Below, piece by piece: positions 10,241 through 23,587 of a stretch of DNA of 64,000 nt. The notes under the pieces are model-generated. The model worked only from the letters and a program-made list of their open reading frames with translations. It did not search any database and was not told the DNA's origin. The stretch is taken from NCBI RefSeq assembly GCF_004027225.2, contig NC_046358.1, forward strand, positions 61,923,528 to 61,987,527. Reading direction: 5' to 3'. This DNA is from Strigops habroptila (Eukaryota; Chordata; Aves; Psittaciformes; Psittacidae). The first letter of the stretch is position 1; each line of letters starts with the position of its first letter. Both the position numbers and the translations under genes were made by a program.

Positions 10241-13200
10241 ATATCAAGTAAGTGATATACCTTGAGGAAGGGATTGTTAGATCTGATACAATTTCAGACT
10301 TTATATTTTTATTAGAATGCAAGTGTTTTGCACATGAGGCTGAAAAATTTATTAAAACCAAGTCAGTTTTAAAGTGGGTGCATGAACTGTCGACATCACT
10401 AATAACAGCTCTGTGGTTAAAGTTGGCATTCAGAGGTATTTACTATGTAAGAAGCAATGAAGTTTGGTAGTCATTTATCTATTTATCAGTGCTTTAATAG
10501 CAGCTACCATAAATCATTGGATACCATAGTCATTGTTTTTCAAATGGTAAATTTATTGTAAAAAGATATTCTTCAGAAGATAGATCTAAATTTTTTTTCT
10601 TGAAATCTATAATGCTTGTTTATTTTAACTGGAAATTTCCTTTGAAAAGGCTGCTGACCCTCCAGAAATTGTTTATTTTTATAACTCTCTTTGGAGGCAT
10701 TGCAGCATTTGTTGTCTAATAATGAAAGAAATGAAGCAAGAGAATCATTTAACCTGGTCTGACTGCAAAGGCAAAATGACTGGAATGCTTTTTTGCACTA
10801 CTTTATATGCTGGAGATATACTGAAAGAGACTTCATACTGTGAATGTTTACTAATGTAATAGTTCAATGACAATCATTGGAAGAGTGAATTCTGCATCAT
10901 ATTTTATTGTTTCTTTTTTCTTTGTGATGCTCATGGCAAAACAGCTAACATTACATTAATTCCATACTCTTTTTAATTATGAATATCTGTGAGCTGGAAA
11001 AGGATTGTGAAGTAAAATTTTATAATCAAAATTACTTGAAATCAGTGTTTTCTACGAATGCCCTCAAGAAATACCGACCTAATTTGTATCTCTTTCCTGG
11101 TTAATTTAACATTCAGAGTCTATGATTAGTACACATGCTTTGTCAGTATTGAAGAAATTCAGCGAATGGGAGGAGAAGGTAGAAGTAATAAGATGTGCAG
11201 TTGTTACAGTACTGACAATTGAGAATTGCTAACTTTTAACGTGCTATTATTGGTGCTGCATTTTCCCTTAATTACAGCTTTCACCCGTGTGTACTTGAAG
11301 CAACATTTAAGATCCAAAACAGGAATTCTGGGATTCAAAATGCTGGGTCCCATGCAGTCCTTGAGAAAACATTCCATGATTTCTTTTCACTGATTCTTAA
11401 GCCAGCTGTATTTTACTGTGTGTCAAAAATTTCCATTGCCCTTCCTATGAGATTAAGGTAGGTAAAGATTATCTGGCCTGTAGTACATTCCAGACTCCAG
11501 AATGAAATAGGTAAGATATTACTGCATATTACATGAATAATAGATTCAGAACAGACTTTTTTTTCAGACTTAGAATTACCTAGGGAAGGCACAATTAAAC
11601 TGGAACTGTTTTTGGAGAGGCACTGTGGAACATTCCAGATTATAGAACTTGAACCAAATTGGCATATGCACTTTAAAGACTGGGACAGGCCATTATGAGA
11701 GCAAAAGGGGCTTACCCACACTACAGAATTACAGTAGTTTTGCAATATTTACTTAAAGCTGAGTAGAGGGTTTTTTTGGGGGGACAACTAAGTGACTGAC
11801 TGACATATAGTTCTGGAGATGAAAGGCAACAATAAAAGCAGCCCAAATTGGGCACCCATATGATACGTAATCTGTCAGATAAGTGTTATTTGCTGTGTGC
11901 AGCATCCAGTGGTACCAAACAGAGCCATAGACACAGGTGTTTTAATGGTTTATTTTTGCCTTCAGGGATTTTCTGTGAATTGCCTCTGAAAAGTTTCTCT
12001 GCTTGTCTTCTTTTGCATTGCAGAAAAACTAATAAAAACCAAGACACACACAAAAGACTGCATTGCGCTGAGCCCTGGTTCAAAACTTGTGTTTAAATGT
12101 CCGATTCCTAATCTAAAGTCATAGAGCAGGCTTCACTATATTTTTGATGTGAAGCATTAATCAAAGCGCCTTTTAATGTGGTGATATTAATTCCAACTAT
12201 GTTTTGAATGAAACAACTCGGAAATTTTATACATAAGCATTTGCCAAAATTGAATTTTGCTGTAGCTCCCCTGAGTTAAATGTACTAAATACTTTTTTTC
12301 TACAGGGGCAATAGTAGAACTGAGGAGGAGCATTCTTTAAAATCTGGTAAAAATCTGTAACAGAAAGCGTCTCTTTAACAGCTAATAGTTAATGATGTAG
12401 AGAGTGTAAGGGTTCTCTTGTCAGGTAGCTTGCTAGTAGTTCCGTATAATTACCAGAGACCATATAATACCAAGGACCATGGAAAGAATGTAGGAGTAAA
12501 AGAAATACCAACTAGGTAAATAGAGAAAATAAGTAGTGCGTGTTTGCAGTATTGACTGGTTGAAAGGGAAGGTGGTTCATAAGAGGTGGAATTTTAGATC
12601 TCTAATGGAAATAAAGACAAAAATTCTTTGAAGAACTCTTAGAATATGGTCACGGTATGGAAACGGAGCTCAGCATGAGGTAACTGCTTAAGTAGCTACC
12701 CAGCTTCTCCAGCAAGCCGTTCAGCTCTTCTGCTACCAGTACGCAACCTTCTAATTTAAAACAAGCATGGCAATATCTGCATTATGCTGTGATCACAGCA
12801 GTACCTTACTCTCTGTAGGAAAAGGTCTTGCAGCTGGACCTTGTAGCAGTTGCAGAGCAACATTCTGGGTATGTCAGCACTATATACTGCAGTACTGTGG
12901 AGGCAGCAGTGGACCCTGCCCTGCCTCCTGCAGTGAATAAACCCATGTACTTTGACATTATCAATAAGAGCTAATCTAGCTTAATGTTAGATTGTGCTAT
13001 CAGTTTGGCAGACCATTCTGAATCACAGAAAGAATTGTGCATTCCAGAATAGAAGCAAATACCTTTACTTGGGCTGGCTTATATTTTGATTATTCAACTA
13101 CCCATCTGTCCAGTCAGTTACAACACAGCTTGAAAATGCCAAAGTCCTGCCCCTAACATGCTAAAGCCCAAAGATCCCAAGTGCTTAACAAGGAACAGAA

Positions 13201-16200
13201 ATTTCCATTAAGTATTACTTTAATTGAAACTGTGTGCAAGAGAAACACTGTATTTGAGCTGTTATGGCTCTAAATTACTAGTCCTGATTCTATTGGAGCT
13301 TTTCTGATGTTACTGGATACTAATAACTCTCAGAAAAAGAATTTTGTTGTCATCTGGGCCTTTTACATTTTAAATTGTAGGGGGGAAATGCATTCCTGAT
13401 GTAACTGACGTGAATGCAGTTACACTAGGGATCATTTTAGTTCTACTAGTTCAAATGATTTCACTTTGACATACATTTCAGCTAAAAATAATGCAAAATG
13501 AGATATTTTGATATTTCAGGTTCACTTGCAGTGGTGAAAAAATTTGGAGGAGTTTGATTATAATTCATGGAATCACAGCAGCAGCAAATCATATTTCAAA
13601 TAGAGGCTGTCACTTACCTGTGTGCTGGAACTTATTTAAAGAAATTCATGTGTCTTTTTATAGTAATCTTAAGTGCCAAGGCCAGACTCATAAGGAGAGA
13701 GTTTTGCCAGCTGAAGTGTTGGATTTAATGCCTGACTTCAGAGATCCATAGCTTTTTTTTTCTTTATGACAGTCATGAGTTTTCTGATGTTACATTGATT
13801 CCTTGAAAAATTCAGCCGAGGTTCTGAAACTTACATCAGAAGCAGCATTGTGTCACCCTGTTAGGGAGTTCTTGGTAAAGTTTTCTAGTGCTCAGTTAAG
13901 CTTTTTCAGAATGATTCCCTAAGAGGCTAACTCTGTTTGATGGAGAGTGTAATTAATTTGTTTGTATTTGAAGAAAAATTCTTCTGCTTACACAGTTTTG
14001 TTGTATTTCTGTCCATTTCAGAGTCCATTTCTGTGATGTCCATGTAATGCAGAATAAATCTGGGAGATCAAGGCACTGAAAAAACACACTGCTATCATGG
14101 TTACGTCTAATTCATGACAACAGTATTCTTGGTGTTTGGAGTTACTAATAGGCATTAGGGACTTCTTGTGGTCATGAAAAATGGGATTTGAGTGTGTTTT
14201 CAGTCAGTAAAACTTTTGAAATAGCTTTGGGATGTGAAAGTGATTTTGCATGATATTCATGTGTGCAAAGAGTTTGGGATCAGGCCATAACCTTGAATAA
14301 AGGTTCATTGCCTTATGGCTCCTGACGTGGGAAGTTCCCATCAAGTAAGCTTTCAGGTGCTGAGAGTCATTTAACTTGGGATATGAAAATTCAGTGCTAA
14401 GCTACCCAAGAATATGAAATATGTTGTATTTGGATAAATGCAGGATAAATGCACTATGGAAAAACAGCAAAATATCAGAAAGTGAATTCCGTGTGTAACA
14501 GGTTCATGGAAAGTCCTTCCTGCACAGCACTGAAAAATCAGATATGTCTTTCTGGTGATCCCAGACTCATAAAACTAATTCTGAGTATAAATTCATTTTT
14601 AGCATAAGATTTACACTTTATTGATAGTCCTCAAATTAAATATGAACCATCTATGGTGCTTTAGGCTATGTCGCTAGCTTCCTCTAACTATTTCTTATCA
14701 GTTCCTTATTACTTCTTACTGTCATTGTGTTTGGTTACAAATACAGGCCTACTTTTTCCTTTTTTTTCCTTTTTTTTTTTTTTTTTCTTTTTTGGCATGA
14801 GAGAGTAAGAAATAAAAGCAACGTATAAAAAAATCCCAAAACTATAATACCCAGCATATAGGTTACATATTTTTCTTAACATTAAATTAACCTAAATGAC
14901 AGTCCGTAACATCTGTAGATGTGGGACAGGGTTCTTCTGCTTTTGCAGTGAATAAGGTCTAGTTTATAGATTTACCATATTTGTGCACCTCTGTTTGAAA
15001 CAAACACTTGTAGAAAAATTGGCAACTTAAAAAACAAACAAAAAGGAAAAACCAAACCAAACACATACCTTCATGTCCACAGAGATCATCAAAATGGGGA
15101 AAAAATGATCATCAAATTAATTCTGGGTTAAAGTGCATCAGTGTTTTGTACCTGGCAACCAGATACAAACATGAATCTTTACATATTGCTACCACACTTT
15201 CTGTGTTTTCAGAACTCTGGTGATGTTGATTCTGAAGGAAGACTCATTAAAGCATTATGTACTGAGATGGTTGAATCAATTTTTATTTTTAATCCTTTTT
15301 TGTAATAATATACCTTGAGACCTTTTTCTGCAACAGGTCCTTTGGAAAATAAATACGTAAGTATATAAGAAGGAAAGAAGAAATAGCTTAAATTACATGT
15401 CAAAATCTGATAAAATATTTTAATTGATGGGAAGTAGGTAAGTAAAAGTTTTATTTTCTTCCTTCATTTGTGCATTTGTGGTATTGCCATTGAAAACAAG
15501 TGGGGGGCAGATGGGTTGAACGGATTGACAGCTACAGGCGAGGTTCTTCATGTGTTGTGTCTATTCCAGGTACTCCATGATCTTGGGAGCAGCAGCAGCT
15601 GCATCTTGGGTGAGCTGCTGCTACCACATCATGCAACTGGGAAGACACTGTGCTGGGCAGTACCTAGTGGGGTGGGAGAGGGTACTGTGAAGGCTTTAGC
15701 CTGGCTGGTAAATCTGTGCTCCTACCACAACTATCCTATGGGAGTGCAAAACAGCTTTTAAATTTTTTGCTATGAAATACCGTGTAACCCTTTCAGGCAG
15801 GGAGGTCTCAGAGGCCCCAGTCTGTTAGTTCCTAAGCTATGGAGAGACTCGGGTCCACATTCACAAAATGTTCTTTTAGATACCCAACATTTTCATTCAT
15901 TTTGTTTGGAACTGGGTTGCAAAATGCTTCCTGAATCTGGGACCAAGTAATTTGTCTAGGGTCAAAAAGAAGACTCTGCTGAAGCAGGTTTCACAAGTGT
16001 TACAGTGATTCCCTAAGGAGTGTAGGAAATGACAGCACATATTCAAGATAGTTTTAGGTCTCTCTTCATTTTTCATCTTGTGTTCACCTGCTCCTGGTGC
16101 ATTTGTGTTGAGAGCAGGCAGGAGGATGGATAGATTCAGTGAGGTATGCCAAAGGTCTCTTTAGTTTTATATAGATACTTTATGTTCTTAGTTGTTAGAA

Positions 16201-19200
16201 TAAGCTAAGTTGGTTTTGTTTTAATATTTTTATTTAGTCCAGGCTATTTCAGGGGGAGAACATATACCTACTGAAATTATCATCTGGGACAGGAACAGTA
16301 GCTTTCAATGCAGAAAATCAAATGAGACACATTCAGTTTTTTATTAATACTTTAATACTTTTAATTTGTTTTAAGGATGCTGGCTTTGGGGCCAACACTC
16401 TAGCACCGAAGTCATCTAAACTCTCTTCTGTAGGTACTAAACAGTCCTTTACCTAGTATTGCAGCATATGACAACCAAGACAACAACTGCTTGTCCTTAT
16501 TTGTATTTGTATTGACGTGATTATTGATACAGATCTATGCTGTAGGGGAGGGATGCTCCAGAGTGCTCCAATGCATGTTTGTCTTCGTTGCTAGGTGAGC
16601 AACACCTCACTATATGCTTTGGAAAGAGATCAGGCCACATGCATAGAGAGATGGCATTCTCTTTTCTCCTCTGCCTTGCACAATGGAAGGACAAGGCCTG
16701 CTCAATGCACTGTAGTATATGCTTGCCTTGCACTGGAGGTTCAACCATGTTTCTCACTTCTTTTCCATTTAGATGAGTGAAGGTTTGTTTTCAGTCAGAG
16801 CACATATCTGTCCTTGATGTGGTTCACCCACTATGTAAATGAACTTTAATTTCTGCCTTTTGTTGTCTCCCTATTGGTACAGCTTTGTAATGAATTCAGG
16901 GTGCCATTCAGTGGCAGTTTCTTCTGGCACAGTGGAGCCTGCATAACACAGTGACCGCGAATACAGAAACCTGCAAAGAACTGTTGATATGAAATAAAGG
17001 TACTTTTTGGTTTTCTGTCCAAATACAGTAAGGTATATTTGTATTACAATTCCATAGACTGTACATTTCAGGGTAAGTAAGTTCTGTTTCCTTAATGGAC
17101 TTGTACTTTCAAAATGCCCTCAATTTGCCCTGAATTCATCAGGAATTTAAGACATGAAATATTTTTTAGGGCTCAAGCATGAAGGAAGATGATCCCTCTT
17201 TGCATTCAAAATGGCAAGGCATTATTGTAAAGAAGAAATCTTGCATATTTTTCAGGTTAAGAAGGCTAAGGAATAGTAGCTTTTCTGTTAAAGTCTGTCT
17301 TAAATATTAGCTGCAGATACTCATACTGAGAAAAATATGGTTTCATCACAGGGAGGGGGTAGAAAAGACTTTTGATTACATGTTTAAAGGGCATCATAAT
17401 ATTTTACTGTGTGCCAACTGACAAGCTGAGATAAACATTATTCTAGCAAGAATCTATGCTACTGCAAGGAGTGCAGTTGAGGTATTGTATAGTGATTTAT
17501 ACTTCAGGATTTAGTTCTGTATATGTTTATTTCTATTAGTTACAAGCACTGTTATTCAGGCCTTATGGATCACAAAATTAAAGACAAAAATGCTATAAGG
17601 ATTTTGGTAAAAGAGAGGAACAGTAAGATTTAATACTTTTGAGTATCTTCTACAAGAAATTGTTGTTTTGGTGCCATTTAATATGTGAACATCTGCTCTA
17701 ATAAGTGATGTGACGATTCAGTAGGTTAGAAGGCAAAAATGTTTTCTCCGGCTAGTAAAATGTCTTTCGTTACTTATAGCTTAATGAAGGATTAGTATTT
17801 TCCCTAGCTTTGAAATATGTAGAAAATGCAAAAAGACACGAATAAGAAGTGTTACTAATTTGTTGCACCTTGACCTATTTTACAAACAAACATATCCAGA
17901 CTTGATTAGTGATACTGGATAAGTAAATTCTTAAGTGCAGTGGAGTGACTGTAAAGAGATTTACTTTTGAATTGTTTTTGAATTTTATTTTGAATTTTAT
18001 TTTGAATTGCAGAAAAAGTGTATTTTAAATTGTCTCATTTTGGGGCACTCAGAAATTAAGACTTTCAGATCAGCAGCTATTTCTGAACATTTCTGCCCTG
18101 ATGTCTTGACTGATTTTGTTTCTTTGGGAGAAAAAACCAAGTTATATTTCAGCCTTTCTGATTTCTGTGGCTTTCCATAGCTTTGAACTATACCTAATAG
18201 AAGTGATCAGAGAATCCACGATGTTTTCAAGCACAGCCCTGGTTGTACTGGCACATGAAACAATATATGTGATTTAAAAGGTTTGATTAATAGGCACCTT
18301 GGATTGTAGCATTGTCTAAAGAAGTTCTCCTAATAGTCTTGACCTTGGTTCTGTGCCTGAAAAGCTTCTCTTGACATCAGACCAACACCAAAAACACACG
18401 AAACATGAATGGCCATTTGAGATGGTAAAAACTCAGAAGTGTTAGGCAGCAGTGAGGGCTGGACCTCGCCAGCCAGGACCAGCAAAGGCAGCCAAGGGCA
18501 GCCACAGCTCCGTCTTGCAGCACAGCTCAGGCAGAGCCTGCAGGCACAGGGCTCCTGCACTCAGAGGCAGGGAGAGGGCACCAAGCAAGGTTAGTGAGGG
18601 TCACTAAGGCCCATTAGAACACTCTGGGCGTGACAAAACCCTTGCATTTGCTGGTAACCATATTTATTAGGTCTAGGTCTGTTCTACTGAGGTGCAGTTG
18701 TGGCTCAAGGTTTGTATTGCTCCAGCCAAAATTAGAAATGTAAATTTTTCAGAGTCTTAAAAACTGAGCAGTTGTTGAGCTTTTTCCTACTCTTGATTTT
18801 TGGCTCTTAATCATCCCTGGGTCTTATTCTTCAGCATTATATTGCTAGCTTTGCTGCTGCCAATATGTTTACCATTATTTCTCCTAAACAGTGTTGCTGC
18901 TTGCTTTTTGTAGACAGCTTACTTGTGCCAATAGGCCACAATGTCTTCAAAGGCAAAGCTGTTTTTCAGCTATTGAATGGATGGGTCCCAAAGATGCTAT
19001 CATTTTTTACTGGGAAGCTGAGAAATAATGATGTTCTGATTTGGGCTGTCATCTAGAAAGGTGTTAAAAAGCCATGTGTACTACTTTTTAATCTTTTAAC
19101 TGAGACAGTTATTTTTTTGCTGTGCTTTCAGTAGCTGAAGTCACTGTCGGAACTGTAGCAGATATTGATATTAGGTAAACATAGCTATAGGGAACATCTG

Positions 19201-20051
19201 TGTCATTTGCTTTTTGTATGTATTATAAGGTATCTTAGCTCTGGTACTATCATTTTATGTGATAATGGTTGGAATACTTGAGAAGGTGTCTAAAAATAAT
19301 TAATTCTTACCCCAGATCCACTTTTTCATAAATAGGAGGTGGAAAAAAATATCCTCTAGCCTGATATGAACTTCATGAAAAAATGCTGGGGTGATGTTCT
19401 CTACTTTGTTTGCCAAGGGTGGGAGGTGACCTGTGTGGCTTGTACATATGTTCTGAATGTAGAATATAGCTAGTTGTTAAAAAGGAGATTGGACCTGGAA
19501 TGTTATAATTTCAAAGAAATCCTGAGTGGTTTTGCCAGTGCACACAGATGGAAACTGCACATTTGTGAGAAGCAGAGTTTTCCAACAGTGGTGTTTTCAT
19601 GGGACCATTCATGCCTGCAGACTTGAAAGTGCTGGAGAATTCCAGAATTTGTTAGATCAAACACCAGGGTTTAAGTTCTGAGGATCACAAAGCAAAACTC
19701 CACCTCCTTCCTAAGGCTTACAGGAAGAGAAAAAAAGATGAGCCACCCTTATCACCTCTCCAGCCCACTGGCAGTCCCAGGGAGGAACAGTCATGACCTA
19801 TGAAAACATGAAGCAGGGAAAGAACATTCATTCCAAATGGTCTGGATTAAAAGTCTTAAACAAAAGATGCCATCAATATATTGCAGTGCCTTCTTTCATC
19901 TTAACCTTCAGCTTTCTCTGAATGCCCAGTGTTTGGTGCAGTGCTGTGAGCAGTCTCTGGATCCTTTTTCTGCAATGAGCAGAAAATTGGGGTAAATGAG
20001 CCCAAGCTGATTCAGGAACTAGGTCCAGAATGAATGTGAGTTCATTATTAT
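10241..20051. other. AT-rich non-coding flank; proximal part may be long KCNA4 3' UTR
   Basis: No coding region is recognised. The first 2 kb contains two further + strand AATAAA hexamers (11831, 12031) and could belong to an extended KCNA4 3' UTR. Beyond that I see a T-rich tract at about 14753-14793, a tandem 12-mer (TGAATTTTATTT units, 17979-18002) and a more GC-rich patch at about 18430-18600. Open frames of 60-97 codons, including one at 15468-15761, have no recognisable motif. Confidence 0.55.
17968..18009. repeat. Short tandem repeat, 12-base units
   Basis: Two identical TGAATTTTATTT units (17979-17990, 17991-18002) are flanked by partial copies on both sides. This is probably a simple slippage product. 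Confidence 0.7.
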
Positions 20052-20072
20052 ATCACAGAATCATAGAATCAT
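20052..20072 (-). mobile_element. Tiny CR1 3'-terminal remnant
   Basis: The bases read as the reverse complement of the CR1 tail (TGATTCTATGATTCTGTGAT type). Almost no CR1 body follows, so this is a very short remnant or a chance match to the tail repeat. Confidence 0.45.
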
Positions 20073-22976
20073 GTATTGACTCATGTAAGAAGAAAGGGCT
20101 CCAGTAGAAGTCCCACTGTCAGTGAACTGGAAAAGCTGCCTGGTGATGCCATTTGCAGCTTGATGCTTCAGCAGAAGCAACTGTTCAGCTGAACAGAAAA
20201 ACGTGCTGTTGCATCGCTCCCAGTCTATATGGTGTCTGCTCACACACTGTGCAAGAAGAAATGCTGAGGGCAGATTTCTTGAGCTGATACAGCTAATATC
20301 AGAGACTGTATTTTTTCACATTGATAATGAGTTTCACACACTTGGGGAAAATGCATTTAAATCCCAGGATTAAAGAGAACTCATCAGGAATTACTCTGCT
20401 TCTGCAGTAACCCATGATGTTTCTGATCGTGGAGAAGCTTTGCTTTGTTCCTGCCAAAAGTTCAGACACCTCTTTCTTTTCCTGCTAGATTTACAGGTAG
20501 TAGTCCTGCCCAAAATCACTTAGTGTGGATCATATTTCTGTTTTACTAGATGTTATTACCCAAATAAGTACTTTGAAACATGTTCAGAATTGTATTTTCC
20601 CCACCCCATACAGACAAGCAGGATCGCCATGCTTAAAAACAAAACAAAAAAATCCCCCAAATTATTTGACTGTATAAATTCTCTTGTAAATATACATTAC
20701 ATATATATACACAATCTTACCCAGAAATAGGCATCCAGCAGGATATGACATTCTGCAGGATGAATATCCCTGTTTATTAAGATAGGAAAATCAGCATTTT
20801 GCAGAACCCGATCCTGAAAATCAGAACCGAAGAAGTGTAGGAATCAAAGTTTTGGAGCTTGGCTTCACCTCTGTTCATGCCACTGACTTTGATATTGGAC
20901 AATATAAAAGTAGCCTTTGTTTTTGGAAGCGGGGGGAGGTGAGTAATGCAGAAGATAGAAGTGGAATTATAAGTATGTTAATGTGACACAGCTCACACAG
21001 GACCTGGCACAGTGCTCGGGCGTTTGAGCCAATGCCAAACAAATTTCCTCACGACCTCGTGCGGCCTGGCCCAGAATACAAGTAAGGGATATTTGTGTGG
21101 ATCACTATGACATTTATCTCTACTATTTCCTGTTCTAAGGTAATACCAATCCCTTTGAATGCCATTGCATTGTGCTATGGATTTTTTTTTTTTTTTACAC
21201 CTGTTGATCAGATATTGGAAATCAACATTTGTGGATTTGTGGAATGTTTTCTTCAGGTGATGTTTTTTCTTTTTCTTAAAGGGATGGAATTAAAATGAAG
21301 GACGACAGCCATGAGGTAGAGTGAGTCTTTAGGTTGTTTTTTTCTTCTTTTGCAAACGAAAACAGAAAAGGATGTTTGCTTGCTTCACATTTGTCTTGAT
21401 TTTAATATAAGCAAAGAACAGAGATCCAGTACAACGCCCTTTAGATTAACTTTCGTTTTGATTTGGATTCACTTTTTGTCTTCTTACTGTTGAGAATGTT
21501 GCAGACCACGAGGTTTGGTGCTCTAATTCTGATACAGTGACACTGAGAAGAGAATAGAGGAGAAGGATTTATAACCTTACTACTGTTTGCTCTTAGGAAT
21601 TATGTGTACAGTACAGCTCACAAGCAGCTTTATTAGGACTCTGCATATATAAAACGTCTCTAAGCAATGAAAGCCTTAGGCTGTTTGGTCAGATCTTTAA
21701 ATGATAAAGTCCATTTACTTAACAGCAAACACCTGCATTCATTTGACATTAGCTGAGTTTTATATTTTCTGTAGACACAAGAAGCTGAAGGAAATTGAAT
21801 TGTACATATTGTGGGAAATTGTGTGTAATTACATACCTACTTATTTTCTGTTCTGGAGAGCTGATAGAGTTGGTATTTTAGGATGACTGGATTTTACTGC
21901 TGTGAAAAGGACACAACAGTCCTGTTCCACTGGCATTTTTTTGTTTTATGAAAATATTTCTGTATTTTTCATATCAGATGTGATATTTTTTTTCCCCACC
22001 AGCTGTCATGCAAACCATCCATAATTATACAGGCACGTATTCAGTGTACTGGAGTGCAGGGAACCTCCTCAATGACTGACTAATATTGACAAATGCTTGC
22101 TGAATGCTGTACTTGTATAAATACAGCATTTACTTGCTCCAAACCACCTACAGTTATTTCTGTTTTGAGATGTATATACTCAGTAATATTTTATATTTTC
22201 AGCCTATACAGAGAAGGTATTGTATTAAATGAAGCAAATGCTGAGTTTTAATGCTGTAGTTAAATTTACCACAGTTTCTCATCTTACTTGCTAATTCCTT
22301 CTGCTCTTAAGTTCATGTGGAATTTTTCCATTTGTTGTATAAATGCAGAGTTTGTTCCCTAGAAACAAGTGATTTGATCATATACACCCTTAGTTTTGAG
22401 AATTCAGTATTTATTACTGCTTTGTATGCTGTGGTTCACTGAAAACCTTTTGGTGGGCCAGCCATCATCACCTTAAAATATTAGATGGTACTGTACATCA
22501 AATTATGAAAAAATAATTAGTGGGTCAGATAATATCCAGGAGGTTCCATTCCTAATTTCTCTCTCTTGTTATTATATAAAGAATAGTGTATTCATGTACA
22601 CACACTGGAGAGGCTGTGGTGCCAGCACACCAGCAGTACAACATGTTTGCAGGGTTTCTCCCTGAGCTGAGAGTACTGTAGTCCTGCCAGGGGAACTCTG
22701 AAGGGAGACTGAGCAACAGCAGAGATCATGAACCTACCTGAGCATGTTGCTCCTGAATCCACTTGGTCCTTCCTGCTTTCTGCTGCAGAGACTCTGGACT
22801 TGCAGACGAGACAGTGCTGTGAGAACAGGCAACCTCCACTGACACGTGACTTGAAAGAATAAAGGAGTTTGTTTGTCACTTAACAGCCAGCTCTTCCAGA
22901 AATGTGAGAACAATATGATTTGTTGTAGAAGGGCTTGAGTACTTAACTGCTTGGCATCTTCCTCAGAGGAAGAAAG
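20073..22976. other. Intergenic DNA without recognised genes
   Basis: The stretch is mostly AT-rich. A small CpG-containing patch at about 20985-21075 stands out from its surroundings and may be an eroded repeat or a regulatory element. A T tract occurs at 21181-21197. Two overlapping minus-strand open frames at 22592-23000 show no known domain. Confidence 0.5.
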
Positions 22977-23020
22977 AAGGAAAGGTCCCTTCCAACCCAA
23001 ACTATTCTATGATTCTAATG
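22977..23020 (+). mobile_element. CR1 LINE 3' end fragment
   Basis: The CR1 3' end signature AGGTCCCTTCCAACCCAAAC is followed by TATTCTATGATTCTA. The upstream body is not recognisable, so this is a severely 5'-truncated copy, sense on the + strand. Confidence 0.75.
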
Positions 23021-23563
23021 ACAACCCAGATAAGTTGTCCTCTGTTTTCCTTTAGCTAGAACTTCCTAATCAAAAATGAGTATTGGTTACAACCACCCTA
23101 GTTTCCTGAGGGTTCCTTCTTTTTTCATTTTATATCAACCTGCATTTTTAACTGAATTGCCCTTGGGTAGTTAAGAGGTGATCTTTGGAGAGACATTTCT
23201 ATATGTTAGGAATTTTTCTTACACAAAGCCTTGAACAGGTAGAGGTAATGTTCTGTTGTCAGTAAAATGAACTAATGGGATATCAGTGTTCTTAAGTATA
23301 TGTGACCTAATAAGAAAACTCAGTAACTAACCATGGAAGTGTAATTTTAGCAGAGAAGAAATTACATTGGGTATATTCAGTTTCTTTTACAGTAAACCCG
23401 TGATAATATCATTACTAATCTTTTTTCAGGTGTCTTTTACTAAACTGCATAGCAAAATGAATAGTCAAAGAATAAAAATAGACTTAAGAGGAACTGTAAA
23501 ATGCTATCTAAAATGACTAGCTGAAATCTGATGGCAATGTAAGAATAAATTCAGTATCTTGCT

Positions 23564-23587
23564 AAAGCTCTCTAGCTAGAGAGCTTT
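23564..23587. repeat. Perfect 24-bp palindrome
   Basis: The half-site AAAGCTCTCTAG is followed immediately by its exact reverse complement, with no spacer. Both flanking bases break the symmetry. It sits in otherwise plain AT-rich sequence and could form a cruciform or bind a dimeric factor; nothing near it suggests which. Confidence 0.9.
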
